Made by a program: the position numbers and the translations under genes. 64,000 nt of DNA from Humibacter sp. RRB41 (lineage in GTDB: Bacteria; Actinomycetota; Actinomycetes; Actinomycetales; Microbacteriaceae), in the NCBI RefSeq assembly GCF_022761015.1, contig NZ_JAKWJQ010000004.1, forward strand, positions 248,001 to 312,000, given 5' to 3'. The notes under the pieces were generated by a model, which was not told the origin of the DNA, searched no databases, and was given only the letters and a program-made list of their open reading frames with translations. Position 1 is the stretch's first letter. Each line of letters starts with the position of its first letter. Shown in pieces: positions 1 to 8,992 of this stretch.

Positions 1-1
1 A

Positions 2-496
2 TTGACGTTCCCGCCGTTCTTGGCGATCGTGCCGTTGTTCAAGATCCTGCAGGGCATCGGACTGCTGAACACTTTGCCGGGGCTGATCCTCACGTACGTC
101 GCGTTCGCGCTGCCGTTCACCGTGTTCTTCCTGTACTCCTTCTTTCAGGGGTTGCCGGATGAGATCTACGAGGCAGCGCAGGTCGACGGCGCGAGCGAAT
201 GGCGCACCTTCTTCCAGGTGATGCTTCCGATGGCGACTCCCGGCATGGCCGCGGTTGCGATCTTCAACTTCCTCGGCTTGTGGAACCAGTTCCTCCTGCC
301 GGTGGCGTTGAACTCGAACCAGTCCAACTATGTGCTCACTCAGGGCATGGCGCAGTTCGCCTCTCAGGCGGGCTACTCGGTCGACTTCGGCGCGCTCTAC
401 GCCGCCGTGGTCATCACCGTCATCCCCGTGCTGATCGTCTACGTGTTCTTCCAGCGTCAGCTCCAGGGTTCGGTGAGTCAGGGAACCAACAAGTAA
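2..496 (+). CDS. Carbohydrate ABC transporter permease, 3' part only
   Basis: This is the C-terminal part (about 164 residues) of an inner-membrane permease of a binding-protein-dependent sugar importer of the MalG type. The EAA loop that docks onto the ATPase is visible (EAAQVDGASEWRTFF followed by an LP pair), with hydrophobic membrane segments on both sides. The frame is open to the window edge, so the real start lies upstream and the TTG at base 2 is not meant as a start. The partner permease and solute-binding protein should lie outside the window. The substrate cannot be read from this fragment. A strong terminator follows the stop. Confidence 0.9.
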   Translation: MTFPPFLAIVPLFKILQGIGLLNTLPGLILTYVAFALPFTVFFLYSFFQGLPDEIYEAAQVDGASEWRTFFQVMLPMATPGMAAVAIFNFLGLWNQFLLPVALNSNQSNYVLTQGMAQFASQAGYSVDFGALYAAVVITVIPVLIVYVFFQRQLQGSVSQGTNK

Positions 497-514
497 GGCG
501 CATCGACGGTGCGG

Positions 515-546
515 AAAGGGCGGTCGCCTCGGGGCGATCGCCCTTT
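515..546 (+). terminator. Intrinsic terminator after the permease gene
   Basis: A 14-bp stem (AAAGGGCGGTCGCC against GGCGATCGCCCTTT, one G-U pair) closes on the tetraloop TCGG. It sits 19 bases after the permease stop codon and separates that operon from eno. Confidence 0.8.
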
Positions 547-622
547 CGGTGCGCGGCTAGACTGAGCGCGCGGACCTCGGGTCCGCATTCCCAGGTCGGC
601 GGTGCTGCCGGCCACGCCCTGA

Positions 623-1927
<1,305 letters not shown>

Positions 1928-1966
1928 TTCGGTCGCGTCGGGGCGGTCGTGCGAGAAGCTTGAGCA

Positions 1967-2416
1967 ATGGCCGCCCCGAACCGCCGCGTGTCTGCGAAAT
2001 GGCTGCGCGGCATCCGATTCTCCTGGTTCAGCTTCGTGATGCTGGGCCTTGTCGTGATGGGCGTTCTCGTGATCGCGCCGACACTTCACCTGTACATCGA
2101 TCAGCAACACGAGATCGCGGGCCTCGAGAAGAGCAACGCCGATACGGCAGCGAAGGTCTCGGATCTGAAGAAACAGGAGTCCGATTGGAAGGACCCCGAC
2201 TACATCAGGGCGCAGGCCAGAGACCGACTGCTTTTCGTGATGCCGGGGGAGACCAGCTATCTTGTCATCGACGATCGCCCGCCGGCACCGAAGAAGGATG
2301 CCACCGAAGTGAGCACGAACATCCAGTCGACCAAGAGCGACTGGTTGGAGTCGCTGGCCGGGTCGTTCTTGACGGCGGGACTGACCGATCAGACCGCCGA
2401 TCAGCTCACGAAGTGA
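1967..2416 (+). CDS. ftsB: FtsB/DivIC-family septum formation initiator
   Basis: A bitopic division protein of 149 residues. A short basic cytoplasmic tail is followed by one membrane helix at about residues 20-40, a coiled coil at about 45-70 (QQHEIAGLEKSNADTAAKVS), and the conserved segment DPDYIRAQARDRLLFVMPGE. In the family this periplasm-facing protein joins FtsL and FtsQ in the divisome. It lies 39 bases after eno and four bases before the DUF501 gene, so it is probably co-transcribed with both. The C-terminal 50 residues after the conserved segment look disordered. Confidence 0.9.
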   Translation: MAAPNRRVSAKWLRGIRFSWFSFVMLGLVVMGVLVIAPTLHLYIDQQHEIAGLEKSNADTAAKVSDLKKQESDWKDPDYIRAQARDRLLFVMPGETSYLVIDDRPPAPKKDATEVSTNIQSTKSDWLESLAGSFLTAGLTDQTADQLTK

Positions 2417-2420
2417 CTCC

Positions 2421-2936
2421 ATGACAACACCACCGTTCGATCCGGTGTCGGAACGCGACATCGAGATCGTCTCTGCGCAGCTGGGGCGCCCGGCGCGCGG
2501 CGTGGTCGGAATCGCGGCGCGCTGCGTCTGCGGAGCCCCGACCGTCGTCGCGACGGCGCCCCGGCTCCCGCAAGGCACGCCGTTCCCCACGCTGTACTAC
2601 CTGAGCCACCCGGCTGCGACGGCGGCGATGTCGCGCCTGGAGGCATCCGGTGTCATGGCCGAGTTCACGCAGCTGCTCGACGACGACGAAGATGTGAGGG
2701 CGGCATACGACGTCGCCCATCACGCATACCTCGCCGATCGCGACCGCATCGATCATGTGGAAGAGATCGTCGGATTCTCCGCAGGCGGCATGCCCACCAG
2801 GGTGAAATGCCTGCACGCGCTCGCGGCGCATTCGCTGGCCGCAGGACCGGGCGTGAACCCGATCGGCGACCTGGCCCTGGCGCGCGCCGATTGGTCGCCG
2901 GATGCCTGTGAATGTGCTGACTACCTCGTGCGGTAG
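2421..2936 (+). CDS. DUF501 domain protein
   Basis: A 171-residue protein of the DUF501 family, whose biochemical function is not established. Recognisable family features are the start of the domain (SERDIEIVSAQLGRPARG), the CVCGAP cysteine pair, the PTLYYLSHP segment, and a CLHALAAHSLAAGPGVNPIGD motif near residue 135. It starts four bases after ftsB and keeps the actinobacterial eno-ftsB-DUF501 order. In many relatives an exopolyphosphatase (ppx) follows; here the NADH dehydrogenase comes instead. Confidence 0.88.
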   Translation: MTTPPFDPVSERDIEIVSAQLGRPARGVVGIAARCVCGAPTVVATAPRLPQGTPFPTLYYLSHPAATAAMSRLEASGVMAEFTQLLDDDEDVRAAYDVAHHAYLADRDRIDHVEEIVGFSAGGMPTRVKCLHALAAHSLAAGPGVNPIGDLALARADWSPDACECADYLVR

Positions 2937-2975
2937 ATTAGAACCATACTTTTCGTTTCAAGGAGACGCTGTACT

Positions 2976-4376
2976 GTGCCCAAAATCCTGATCGTCGGCG
3001 GCGGCTACGCCGGTTTCTACACCGCTTGGAAACTCGAGAAGTGGCTGCGCAAAGGCGAGGCAGAGGTCACGCTCGTCGACCCGCTGCCCTACATGACGTA
3101 CCAGCCGTTCCTTCCCGAGGTCGCCGCCGGTGAGATCGAGCCGCGTCACGCGGTCGTCGGCCACCGTCGTCACCTGAAGAAGACGAACATCATCTCGGCG
3201 AAGGTCACCTACGTGAACCACGCAGAGAAGAAGGCGACCATCACGCCGGCCATCGGCGAGCCGTGGGAATTCGAGTACGACCAGGTCGTCATCACCGCCG
3301 GTGCCGTCAGCCGCACGTTCCCGATTCCGGGCGTCGCCGACGAAGCCATCGGCCTGAAGAACATCGAAGAGGCGGTCGCCATCCGCGACCGTGTGCTCGG
3401 CAACTTCGACAAGGCTGCGGCTCTTCCCGCAGGTCCTGAGCGCGAGCGCTTGCTCACGTTCGTCGTCATCGGCGGCGGTTTCGCTGGCATCGAGATCTTC
3501 GCTGAGCTTCGTGCATTTGCGAGCGCACTGCTCGAGCAGTACCCGCAGATCACGTTCGAAGAGACGCACTTCCACCTCATCGAGGCCATGGGGCGCATCA
3601 TGCCCGAGGTTTCGCTGCCCACCAGCCACTGGGTGATCAAGAACCTCGCAGAGCGTGGCGCGGAGATCCATCTCGAGACGCAGCTCTCCAGCGCGGTCGA
3701 CGGACACATCGAGCTGTCCACCGGCGAGAGCTTCGACGCCGACCTGATCGTGTGGACCGCCGGCGTGATGGCGAACCCCGAGATCGTGCGTCACACCGAC
3801 TTGCCGATCGAGGAGCGCGGGCGGCTGCGGGTTCGTGCCGATCTGCGCGTCGGCACCGATGACGACGTCATCGCGGATGCCTGGGGCTGTGGTGACGTCG
3901 CGGCCGTTCCCGACCTCACGGGCATGGGCGTCGGCGGCTACTGCGTTCCGAACGCCCAGCACGCCGTTCGTCAGGCGAAGCTGCTCGCGAAGAACATCGT
4001 CGCGACGATGCGCGGCGAGGGCATCAAGGAGTACTTCCACAAGAGCCTCGGCGCTGTGGCGGGCCTCGGCCTCGGTATCGGCGTGTACCAGTACCGCAAG
4101 ATCGCGGTGAAGGGCTTGATCGCCTGGTTCATGCACCGCGGATACCACGGTCTGGCCATGCCGAGCTGGGAGCGCAAGTGGCGCGTGATCGGCGACTGGT
4201 GGCTGGACTTCTGGCTCGGTCGTGACAACGTGTCGCTCGCCGCGGTGCAGACTCCGCGCGCGGTGTTCGAGGAGTTCGCCTCGCGTCCGAAGCCGCAGGT
4301 CGAAGCCGCCGCGCCGAAGGCCGACGAGAAGCCGAAGGCTGATGAGAAGGCCGCGAAGGCATCCGTCGCGGGCTGA
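2976..4376 (+). CDS. ndh: Type II NADH dehydrogenase (NAD(P)/FAD-dependent oxidoreductase)
   Basis: A single-subunit, non-proton-pumping NADH:quinone oxidoreductase. The N-terminal FAD-binding Rossmann motif (IVGGGYAGFYTAWKLE) and a second dinucleotide fold (VVIGGGFAGIE, near residue 165) are clear, with the later FAD motif around WGCGDVAA. The C-terminal part is rich in Trp and aromatic residues (YHGLAMPSWERKWRVIGDWW), as expected for the membrane-binding region. A low-complexity tail with repeated KADEK follows, unusual for the family. The GTG start is preceded by AAGGAG at 2960-2965. A perfect 18-bp terminator follows. Confidence 0.93.
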   Translation: MPKILIVGGGYAGFYTAWKLEKWLRKGEAEVTLVDPLPYMTYQPFLPEVAAGEIEPRHAVVGHRRHLKKTNIISAKVTYVNHAEKKATITPAIGEPWEFEYDQVVITAGAVSRTFPIPGVADEAIGLKNIEEAVAIRDRVLGNFDKAAALPAGPERERLLTFVVIGGGFAGIEIFAELRAFASALLEQYPQITFEETHFHLIEAMGRIMPEVSLPTSHWVIKNLAERGAEIHLETQLSSAVDGHIELSTGESFDADLIVWTAGVMANPEIVRHTDLPIEERGRLRVRADLRVGTDDDVIADAWGCGDVAAVPDLTGMGVGGYCVPNAQHAVRQAKLLAKNIVATMRGEGIKEYFHKSLGAVAGLGLGIGVYQYRKIAVKGLIAWFMHRGYHGLAMPSWERKWRVIGDWWLDFWLGRDNVSLAAVQTPRAVFEEFASRPKPQVEAAAPKADEKPKADEKAAKASVAG

Positions 4377-4389
4377 GCATCGAGATCGT

Positions 4390-4431
4390 ACGAAACGACC
4401 GCGCGGGCACCGTCCCGCGCGGTCGTTTCGT
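4390..4431 (+). terminator. Strong intrinsic terminator after ndh
   Basis: A perfect 18-bp inverted repeat with arms at 4390-4407 and 4414-4431 encloses the six-base loop CACCGT. The right arm ends TCGTTTCGT and is followed by a short T-rich run. It closes the ndh transcript just before the tRNA gene. Confidence 0.9.
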
Positions 4432-4466
4432 TTCTGTGCTCGGCTAGCCTGAGTAATCGAACGGGA

Positions 4467-4540
4467 GCCCCCGTAGCCCAATCGGCAGAGGCAGGCGACT
4501 TAAAATCGCTTCAGTCTGGGTTCGAGTCCCAGCGGGGGCA
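4467..4540 (+). tRNA. Class I tRNA with anticodon UAA (nominally tRNA-Leu)
   Basis: The cloverleaf folds completely. The acceptor stem is 7 bp (GCCCCCG/CGGGGGC), the D stem G4476-C4478 with G4490-C4492, and the anticodon stem GGCGA/TCGCT around the loop CTTAAAA. The anticodon TAA is at 4501-4503, and the T arm is CTGGG/CCCAG with loop TTCGAGT. The discriminator is A4540 and CCA is not encoded. The variable region is only five bases (4511-4515), so this is a class I tRNA of 74 nt. Bacterial leucine tRNAs normally have a long class II variable arm, which makes the amino-acid identity uncertain. Acceptor stem and T arm resemble tRNA-Lys. Confidence 0.85.
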
Positions 4541-4593
4541 CGAGTTGAGCGGCGTGGCCGCGAGCACAGCGATTGAGCCGAGAGAAACGAATG

Positions 4594-5082
4594 TCAGGAG
4601 CCGCCGCGCTCCTGCAGCTCCGTGACCAGTTTCTGGATTCGCCTCGCGCGAGTGTCCGCGCCCTTGGCCTCCTCGATCACCCGCACCTGCTGGCGTCGCT
4701 GACCGACCGTCAACCGGTCGAAGGCCTCGCGCGCCGTGCCATCGGCATCCAGCGCGTCATGGAGTTCCTGCGGCTCGGTCACCGTCTGCGGCTCTGTGTC
4801 GAGTTCGAGCTCGACGACGACCACTTCACCGATCACGACACCGGATGCCTGCCGGTTCGCATTGCTCAGCCCGATGAGCTCGCGGCCGCTCATCAACGCC
4901 ACCCTGGTGCGCCACGAGTGCCCGTTGATCGTGACGATCACCCTCGGCCGCTTGCCGGCCCCAAGGGCTTCGACGGCCCCCGGCGCGATCTCCAGCCCCC
5001 TCATGGGCTCCTGGGGCTCCACCGTCGCCTGAAATTCCACGTCGCACCTCCACGTTGCGGGCACGCTCCCGGTGTTCTCCAT
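4594..5082 (-). CDS. DUF1905/YdeI-like protein
   Basis: A 162-residue protein with an N-terminal DUF1905 beta-barrel-like domain (residues about 10-95, including the RVIVTINGHSWRTRVALMSG stretch). After it comes a helical C-terminal segment like YdeI/OmdA (ELHDALDADGTAREAFDRLT near residue 105, then RRIQKLVTEL). In this family the C-terminal domain has been linked to resistance to bacteriocins or cationic peptides, but the molecular role is not known. It stands alone, on the same strand as the downstream-oriented dehydrogenase and 76 bases from it. Confidence 0.8.
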   Translation of the reverse strand: MENTGSVPATWRCDVEFQATVEPQEPMRGLEIAPGAVEALGAGKRPRVIVTINGHSWRTRVALMSGRELIGLSNANRQASGVVIGEVVVVELELDTEPQTVTEPQELHDALDADGTAREAFDRLTVGQRRQQVRVIEEAKGADTRARRIQKLVTELQERGGS

Positions 5083-5158
5083 GATGACAGGGATGCGACA
5101 GAGCGTGGTGCCTCGAGCCGGGCCGGGCAGCGGATGTCCGCCGCCCGCGGCTCACGCC

Positions 5159-5941
5159 TCACGCCCCTGCGCCGCCGTCGACCGGCAGAATCGCGCCCGT
5201 CACCATCGATGCGCGGTCGCTGAGCAGCCACGCAGCAGCCTCGGCGACCTCGCGGGGCTGAGCCATCCGACCGAGTGGAATGGCCGACTTCACCTGATCG
5301 AGGATGCCGGGAGTCGCGACCTCCCACGCGTCCATCATCTCCGTCGCGGTGCCGCCGGGCGTGATGCCGTTGACGCGAATGCCGTCTTTCGCCCAGCTCA
5401 CCGCTGCGGTCTCCGTGAGGCTGTTGAGTGCGCGCTTCATGGCGCCGTACGCCGGCAGTGCGGGGTTGGCGCGTCGGCTGCCGATGCTGGAGGTGTTGAC
5501 GATGGCTCCTCCTCCCGTGCGGCGCATGAGCGCGGCCTCTGCGGTCATGGCCGTCCAGTGCGCGCGGAAGTTCACGGCGAACTGCAGATCGATGTCGTCA
5601 TCGCTCGTCGCGTCGAGCGGTCCCGGCTGCTGGCCGGATGCTCCGTTGTTGAATGCTCCGTCGAGCCGTCCGTGCAACTCAGCGACGCGGTCCACTGCAC
5701 CACGGATGCTCGCCCGGTCGGCGAGGTCGAGTGCGAGGGATGCGGCGCTGCCGCCGTTGTCACGAATCTGCGTGGCGATCGCGTCGAGAGCATCCGTGCT
5801 GCGGGCGGCGAGCACGACGGTGGCGCCCTCTCTCGCGAAGAGACGAGCGGCGGCGGCGCCGATGCCCCGGCTGGCGCCGGTGATGAGAATCACCTTGTCG
5901 GTGAGAAGGCCGAGAGCGATTGAGTCGATGTCGTGTGTCAT
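5159..5941 (-). CDS. SDR-family oxidoreductase
   Basis: A short-chain dehydrogenase of 260 residues. The NAD(P)-binding motif is GASRGIGAAAA near residue 22, the catalytic segment has Ser in NTSSIGSRR and the YGAMK Tyr-Lys pair, and the protein ends in the usual GAILPVDGGAGA. The ATG at 5941 fits the family start, and reading further upstream gives no family sequence. It is divergent from an MmyB-type regulator gene 86 bases away. This pairing is frequent in actinobacteria and suggests that the regulator controls the enzyme. The substrate is unknown. Confidence 0.9.
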   Translation of the reverse strand: MTHDIDSIALGLLTDKVILITGASRGIGAAAARLFAREGATVVLAARSTDALDAIATQIRDNGGSAASLALDLADRASIRGAVDRVAELHGRLDGAFNNGASGQQPGPLDATSDDDIDLQFAVNFRAHWTAMTAEAALMRRTGGGAIVNTSSIGSRRANPALPAYGAMKRALNSLTETAAVSWAKDGIRVNGITPGGTATEMMDAWEVATPGILDQVKSAIPLGRMAQPREVAEAAAWLLSDRASMVTGAILPVDGGAGA

Positions 5942-6027
5942 GCAGACAGCGTGAACCCGACCGGGGCGCCGCATGCAGGCACAGACGGTACCAGGATGAA
6001 CGGCCGCGCCGCGCGCACACTTGGAGT

Positions 6028-6885
6028 ATGGACAAGCAGGAGCTCGGAGTGTTCCTCCGCACGCGGCGCGAACGGCTCCGGCCGGAGGATGTCGGTCTCT
6101 CTTCGGGTCCGCGGCGCAGGACACCGGGTCTTCGTCGTGAGGAGACCGCGGTGCTCGCGCACATCTCGACCGAGTACTACGTGCGCCTCGAGCAGGGGAG
6201 AGCACCCCGTCCGTCCGGCGAGGTCCTCGCCGGGATAGCGGCGGCGCTGCGCCTCACCGACGCGGAGTCCGATAACCTTCACCGCCTCGCAGGCACGGCG
6301 CCGAGCCGCACCGGGCTGCATCCGCGCGACGTGCGCCCGAGCATCCTCGCGGTTCTCGAGCGAATGCCGCAGACGGCCGCGATCGTGATGTCCGCTATCT
6401 TCGAGGTGCTGGCGTGGAACGATCTCGCGGCCGCCCTGATGACGGACTTCTCGGCTCTCGCTCCCGAGGAGCGCAACCTCGCCCGCCTCGCGTTCCTCGC
6501 ACCGCCGAGCTCAGGCAGCCCGCTGTTCGGGGTCTCCGACGCGACCGAGTTCCGGCAGCACGTTGTGATGGAGCTCGAGGGCGTCCTCGCCAGATACCCG
6601 GCCGACCCGGCCGTGGTCGGACTGATCGAGGAACTCCGGGAGGGGAGCGAGGAGTTCGCCCGGCTCTGGGAGCGACATGACGTGCAATCGGGCCCGACGC
6701 TCCGCAAGACGTTCACGAACACCGCGGTCGGAGACGTGACCGTCGACTGCGACGTGCTCGCACTCGCCGACCGCGATCAGCATCTCGTGCTGTACACGGC
6801 GCCGGTCGGTTCTCGTGACGCGGATGCCCTGGCACTCCTGAGCGTGCTCGGCACGCAGAGCATCGAGGCCGGCAGGCACTTCTGA
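6028..6885 (+). CDS. XRE-family regulator with MmyB-like ligand-binding domain
   Basis: A 285-residue transcription factor. The N-terminal helix-turn-helix of the XRE type spans about residues 5-75, with the typical RRTPGLRREETAVLAHISTE and YYVRLEQGRAPRPS stretches. The C-terminal half is the MmyB-like ligand-binding domain (for example ILERMP-like VLERMPQTAAIVMSAIFEVLA). It is divergent from the SDR gene, so a shared intergenic operator at 5942-6027 is likely. A -10-like CACACT ends exactly six bases before the ATG, which suggests a leaderless transcript. Confidence 0.9.
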   Translation: MDKQELGVFLRTRRERLRPEDVGLSSGPRRRTPGLRREETAVLAHISTEYYVRLEQGRAPRPSGEVLAGIAAALRLTDAESDNLHRLAGTAPSRTGLHPRDVRPSILAVLERMPQTAAIVMSAIFEVLAWNDLAAALMTDFSALAPEERNLARLAFLAPPSSGSPLFGVSDATEFRQHVVMELEGVLARYPADPAVVGLIEELREGSEEFARLWERHDVQSGPTLRKTFTNTAVGDVTVDCDVLALADRDQHLVLYTAPVGSRDADALALLSVLGTQSIEAGRHF

Positions 6886-6971
6886 CCGCCTGAGCGGCCT
6901 CCGTGGCCTCGTGGTCGGCTGGCGGAGGGTTCATCGTTGGCGTGCGGCTGGCTCCCATTTCGTGCATACTT

Positions 6972-6983
6972 GGTCAATTGACC
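6972..6983. promoter_or_regulatory. Palindrome, likely TetR operator
   Basis: GGTCAATTGACC is a perfect 12-bp palindrome and AT-rich for this genome. It lies just downstream of a CATACT hexamer (6965-6970) and upstream of the TetR-family gene that heads the operon at 7053-11612. Autorepression by that TetR protein is the natural inference. Confidence 0.55.
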
Positions 6984-7052
6984 CAGTTCCGCCCGATGGA
7001 GAGCAGAGCGACAGATGACCACGACCGAGTTCGCACCACCAGGTACGCGCCG

Positions 7053-7718
7053 ATGACGCGCATGTCGATCGCCGAGCGTCGCAGCGCGCTCGTCGCAGCA
7101 GCCCTTCGCGTCATCGCGGAGCAGGGCGTCCACGCAGCCACGACGCGGGCCATCTCGGCTGAGGCCGACATGCCACAGGCGTCGTTCCACTACGCGTTCG
7201 AATCCCGCGACGAACTGATGCGCGAGGTCGTGCGCCACGTCGTGGAGCGCGAGGAGAGCTCGATACTCCCGGCGATCGCTCCCCAATCCGCCCCCGAGAA
7301 CATGCGGGATGCCCTGCGCAGCGGACTTCGACACTACTTCGCCGGCGTCACGTCCGATCCGGATCACGAGCGCGCGATGTTCGAGCTCGCACTGTATTCG
7401 CAGCGCACGTCGGGGCCGGAGCGACTGGCCGCGCGGCAGTATGCGAGCTATTTCGAGCTCGCGGAGGCATCGTTGAGGTCCGCGGAGCAGCTGGTCGGCG
7501 CGCGCTGGACTGTGCCGATCGACGAGGTGGCGAAGGTGCTCGTCGGATTCACCGACGGGCTCACCACCACCTGGCTCGCCACTCACGACGACGAAGCAGC
7601 GCATCGTTTCATCGACGTCGCAGCGGATGCCGTCGCACGACTGAGCGAGCCCGTCTCGCCCTCCGAGACGACGCACGATGAGCCCTCGGCTTCGCTTGCG
7701 AGCGGGGCACGCGCATGA
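7053..7718 (+). CDS. TetR/AcrR-family transcriptional regulator
   Basis: A 221-residue repressor-type protein. The N-terminal helix-turn-helix is clear (ALRVIAEQGVHAATTRAISAEA, then FHYAFESRDELMREVV), followed by a helical ligand-binding domain. The ATG at 7053 gives the usual family N-terminus; an in-frame ATG at 6996 would add 19 residues. Its stop overlaps the start of the MFS gene by four bases (ATGA), so it heads an operon with the transporter, a PLP enzyme and an FAD oxidase. The inducer is probably the substrate of that pathway, which is not known. Confidence 0.9.
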   Translation: MTRMSIAERRSALVAAALRVIAEQGVHAATTRAISAEADMPQASFHYAFESRDELMREVVRHVVEREESSILPAIAPQSAPENMRDALRSGLRHYFAGVTSDPDHERAMFELALYSQRTSGPERLAARQYASYFELAEASLRSAEQLVGARWTVPIDEVAKVLVGFTDGLTTTWLATHDDEAAHRFIDVAADAVARLSEPVSPSETTHDEPSASLASGARA

Positions 7719-8992
7719 CCGCCGGGAACGCGGCGCTGCCGGGTGCGCCGCTCACCGTCGCCGTCTTCGCCGAGCCGGTCCGGCGCGTCGGCGGTCGCTG
7801 GATAGCTGCCTTCGCCCTCGCCTGGTTCGGGGTCTGGATGGCGCAGCTCACCCCCGTGCAGCTGCTGCTTCCGACACAGATCCAGGAGCAGCTGAGGACG
7901 GATGACTGGGTGCAGAACGTGGTCGCGTTCGGCATCATCTCGGGCATCTCCGCACTGTTCGCGATCGTCGCGTTCCCCGTGACCGGCGCTCTCTCAGACC
8001 GAACGACGAGCAGGTTCGGACGGCGTCGACCGTGGATTCTCGCCGGCGCTGTTCTGTTCGCCGTCGCCCTCCTCCTCCTCGGAGCACAGACGACCATGGT
8101 CGGCATCGGCGTCTTCTGGTGCCTCGCCCTGACCGGATTCTGCGTGCTCACAGCTGCTCTCACGGCCACGATCAGCGACCAGGTGCCGGTCGATCAACGC
8201 GGGTACGTCTCCGGATGGCTGTCCGCCCCGCAAGCGGTCGGAACCATCGCGGGCATCCTGCTCGTCACGATTCTCGCCCTGGGAACCTTCGCCGGCTACA
8301 CGGCGATGGCGGTGCTGCTCGTCGTCTTCGTCGTGCCGTTCCTCTTCATTCCGGATGCCGTGCTGCTGCCCTCCCAGCGCGCCCCGTGGTCCATGCGCGC
8401 CATGATCGACTCGCTCTGGATCAGTCCGAAGCGCTATCCGGACTTCGGCTGGACGCTGCTCAGCCGGGTGCTCGTCAACTTCGGCAACGCGTTCGGCACG
8501 AGCCTTCTGCTCTACTTCCTCGAGTTCGGCCTGCACGACAAACACGCCCAGGACGATCTCATCGTGCTCGTCCTGATCTACATGGTCTTCGTGATCATCG
8601 CGGCACTCGTGCTCGGCAAGCTCTCCGACGTGCTCGGCAGACGCAAGGCGTTCGTCTTCCTGTCGTCGGCACTCCAGGCGGTCGCCGCGATCATCCTCGC
8701 CTTCGTCCCCACATTCGGCGTCACCATGGTCGCCGCCGGTCTGCTCGGCCTCGGCTACGGATGCTTCCTCGCCGTCGACCAGGCTCTCGCGACTCAGGTG
8801 CTTCCCGACCCCGAGACCAGGGGCAAAGACCTCGGCATCATGAACATCGCCACGGCGGTTCCGCAGGCCGCTGCACCGCTGATCGGCGCATTCATGGTGT
8901 TCGCCACCGGATTCATGGGCCTGTTCATCATGGCTGCCGTGTTCGCGTTCGCGGGCGCGGTCGCCGTCTCTCGAGTGAAAGCGGTGCGCTGA
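7715..8992 (+). CDS. MFS transporter
   Basis: A 425-residue major facilitator with about twelve membrane helices. The loop 2-3 motif SDRTTSRFGRRRPWILAG resembles that of sugar-type (GPH or SLC45-like) carriers, and the matching loop 8-9 motif GKLSDVLGRRKAF is present. The ATG overlaps the TetR stop, and the TGA overlaps the next ATG, so translation is coupled across the operon. The neighbours suggest import or export of a polyol, sugar acid or amino-acid-like compound handled by the two downstream enzymes. Confidence 0.88.
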   Translation: MTAGNAALPGAPLTVAVFAEPVRRVGGRWIAAFALAWFGVWMAQLTPVQLLLPTQIQEQLRTDDWVQNVVAFGIISGISALFAIVAFPVTGALSDRTTSRFGRRRPWILAGAVLFAVALLLLGAQTTMVGIGVFWCLALTGFCVLTAALTATISDQVPVDQRGYVSGWLSAPQAVGTIAGILLVTILALGTFAGYTAMAVLLVVFVVPFLFIPDAVLLPSQRAPWSMRAMIDSLWISPKRYPDFGWTLLSRVLVNFGNAFGTSLLLYFLEFGLHDKHAQDDLIVLVLIYMVFVIIAALVLGKLSDVLGRRKAFVFLSSALQAVAAIILAFVPTFGVTMVAAGLLGLGYGCFLAVDQALATQVLPDPETRGKDLGIMNIATAVPQAAAPLIGAFMVFATGFMGLFIMAAVFAFAGAVAVSRVKAVR

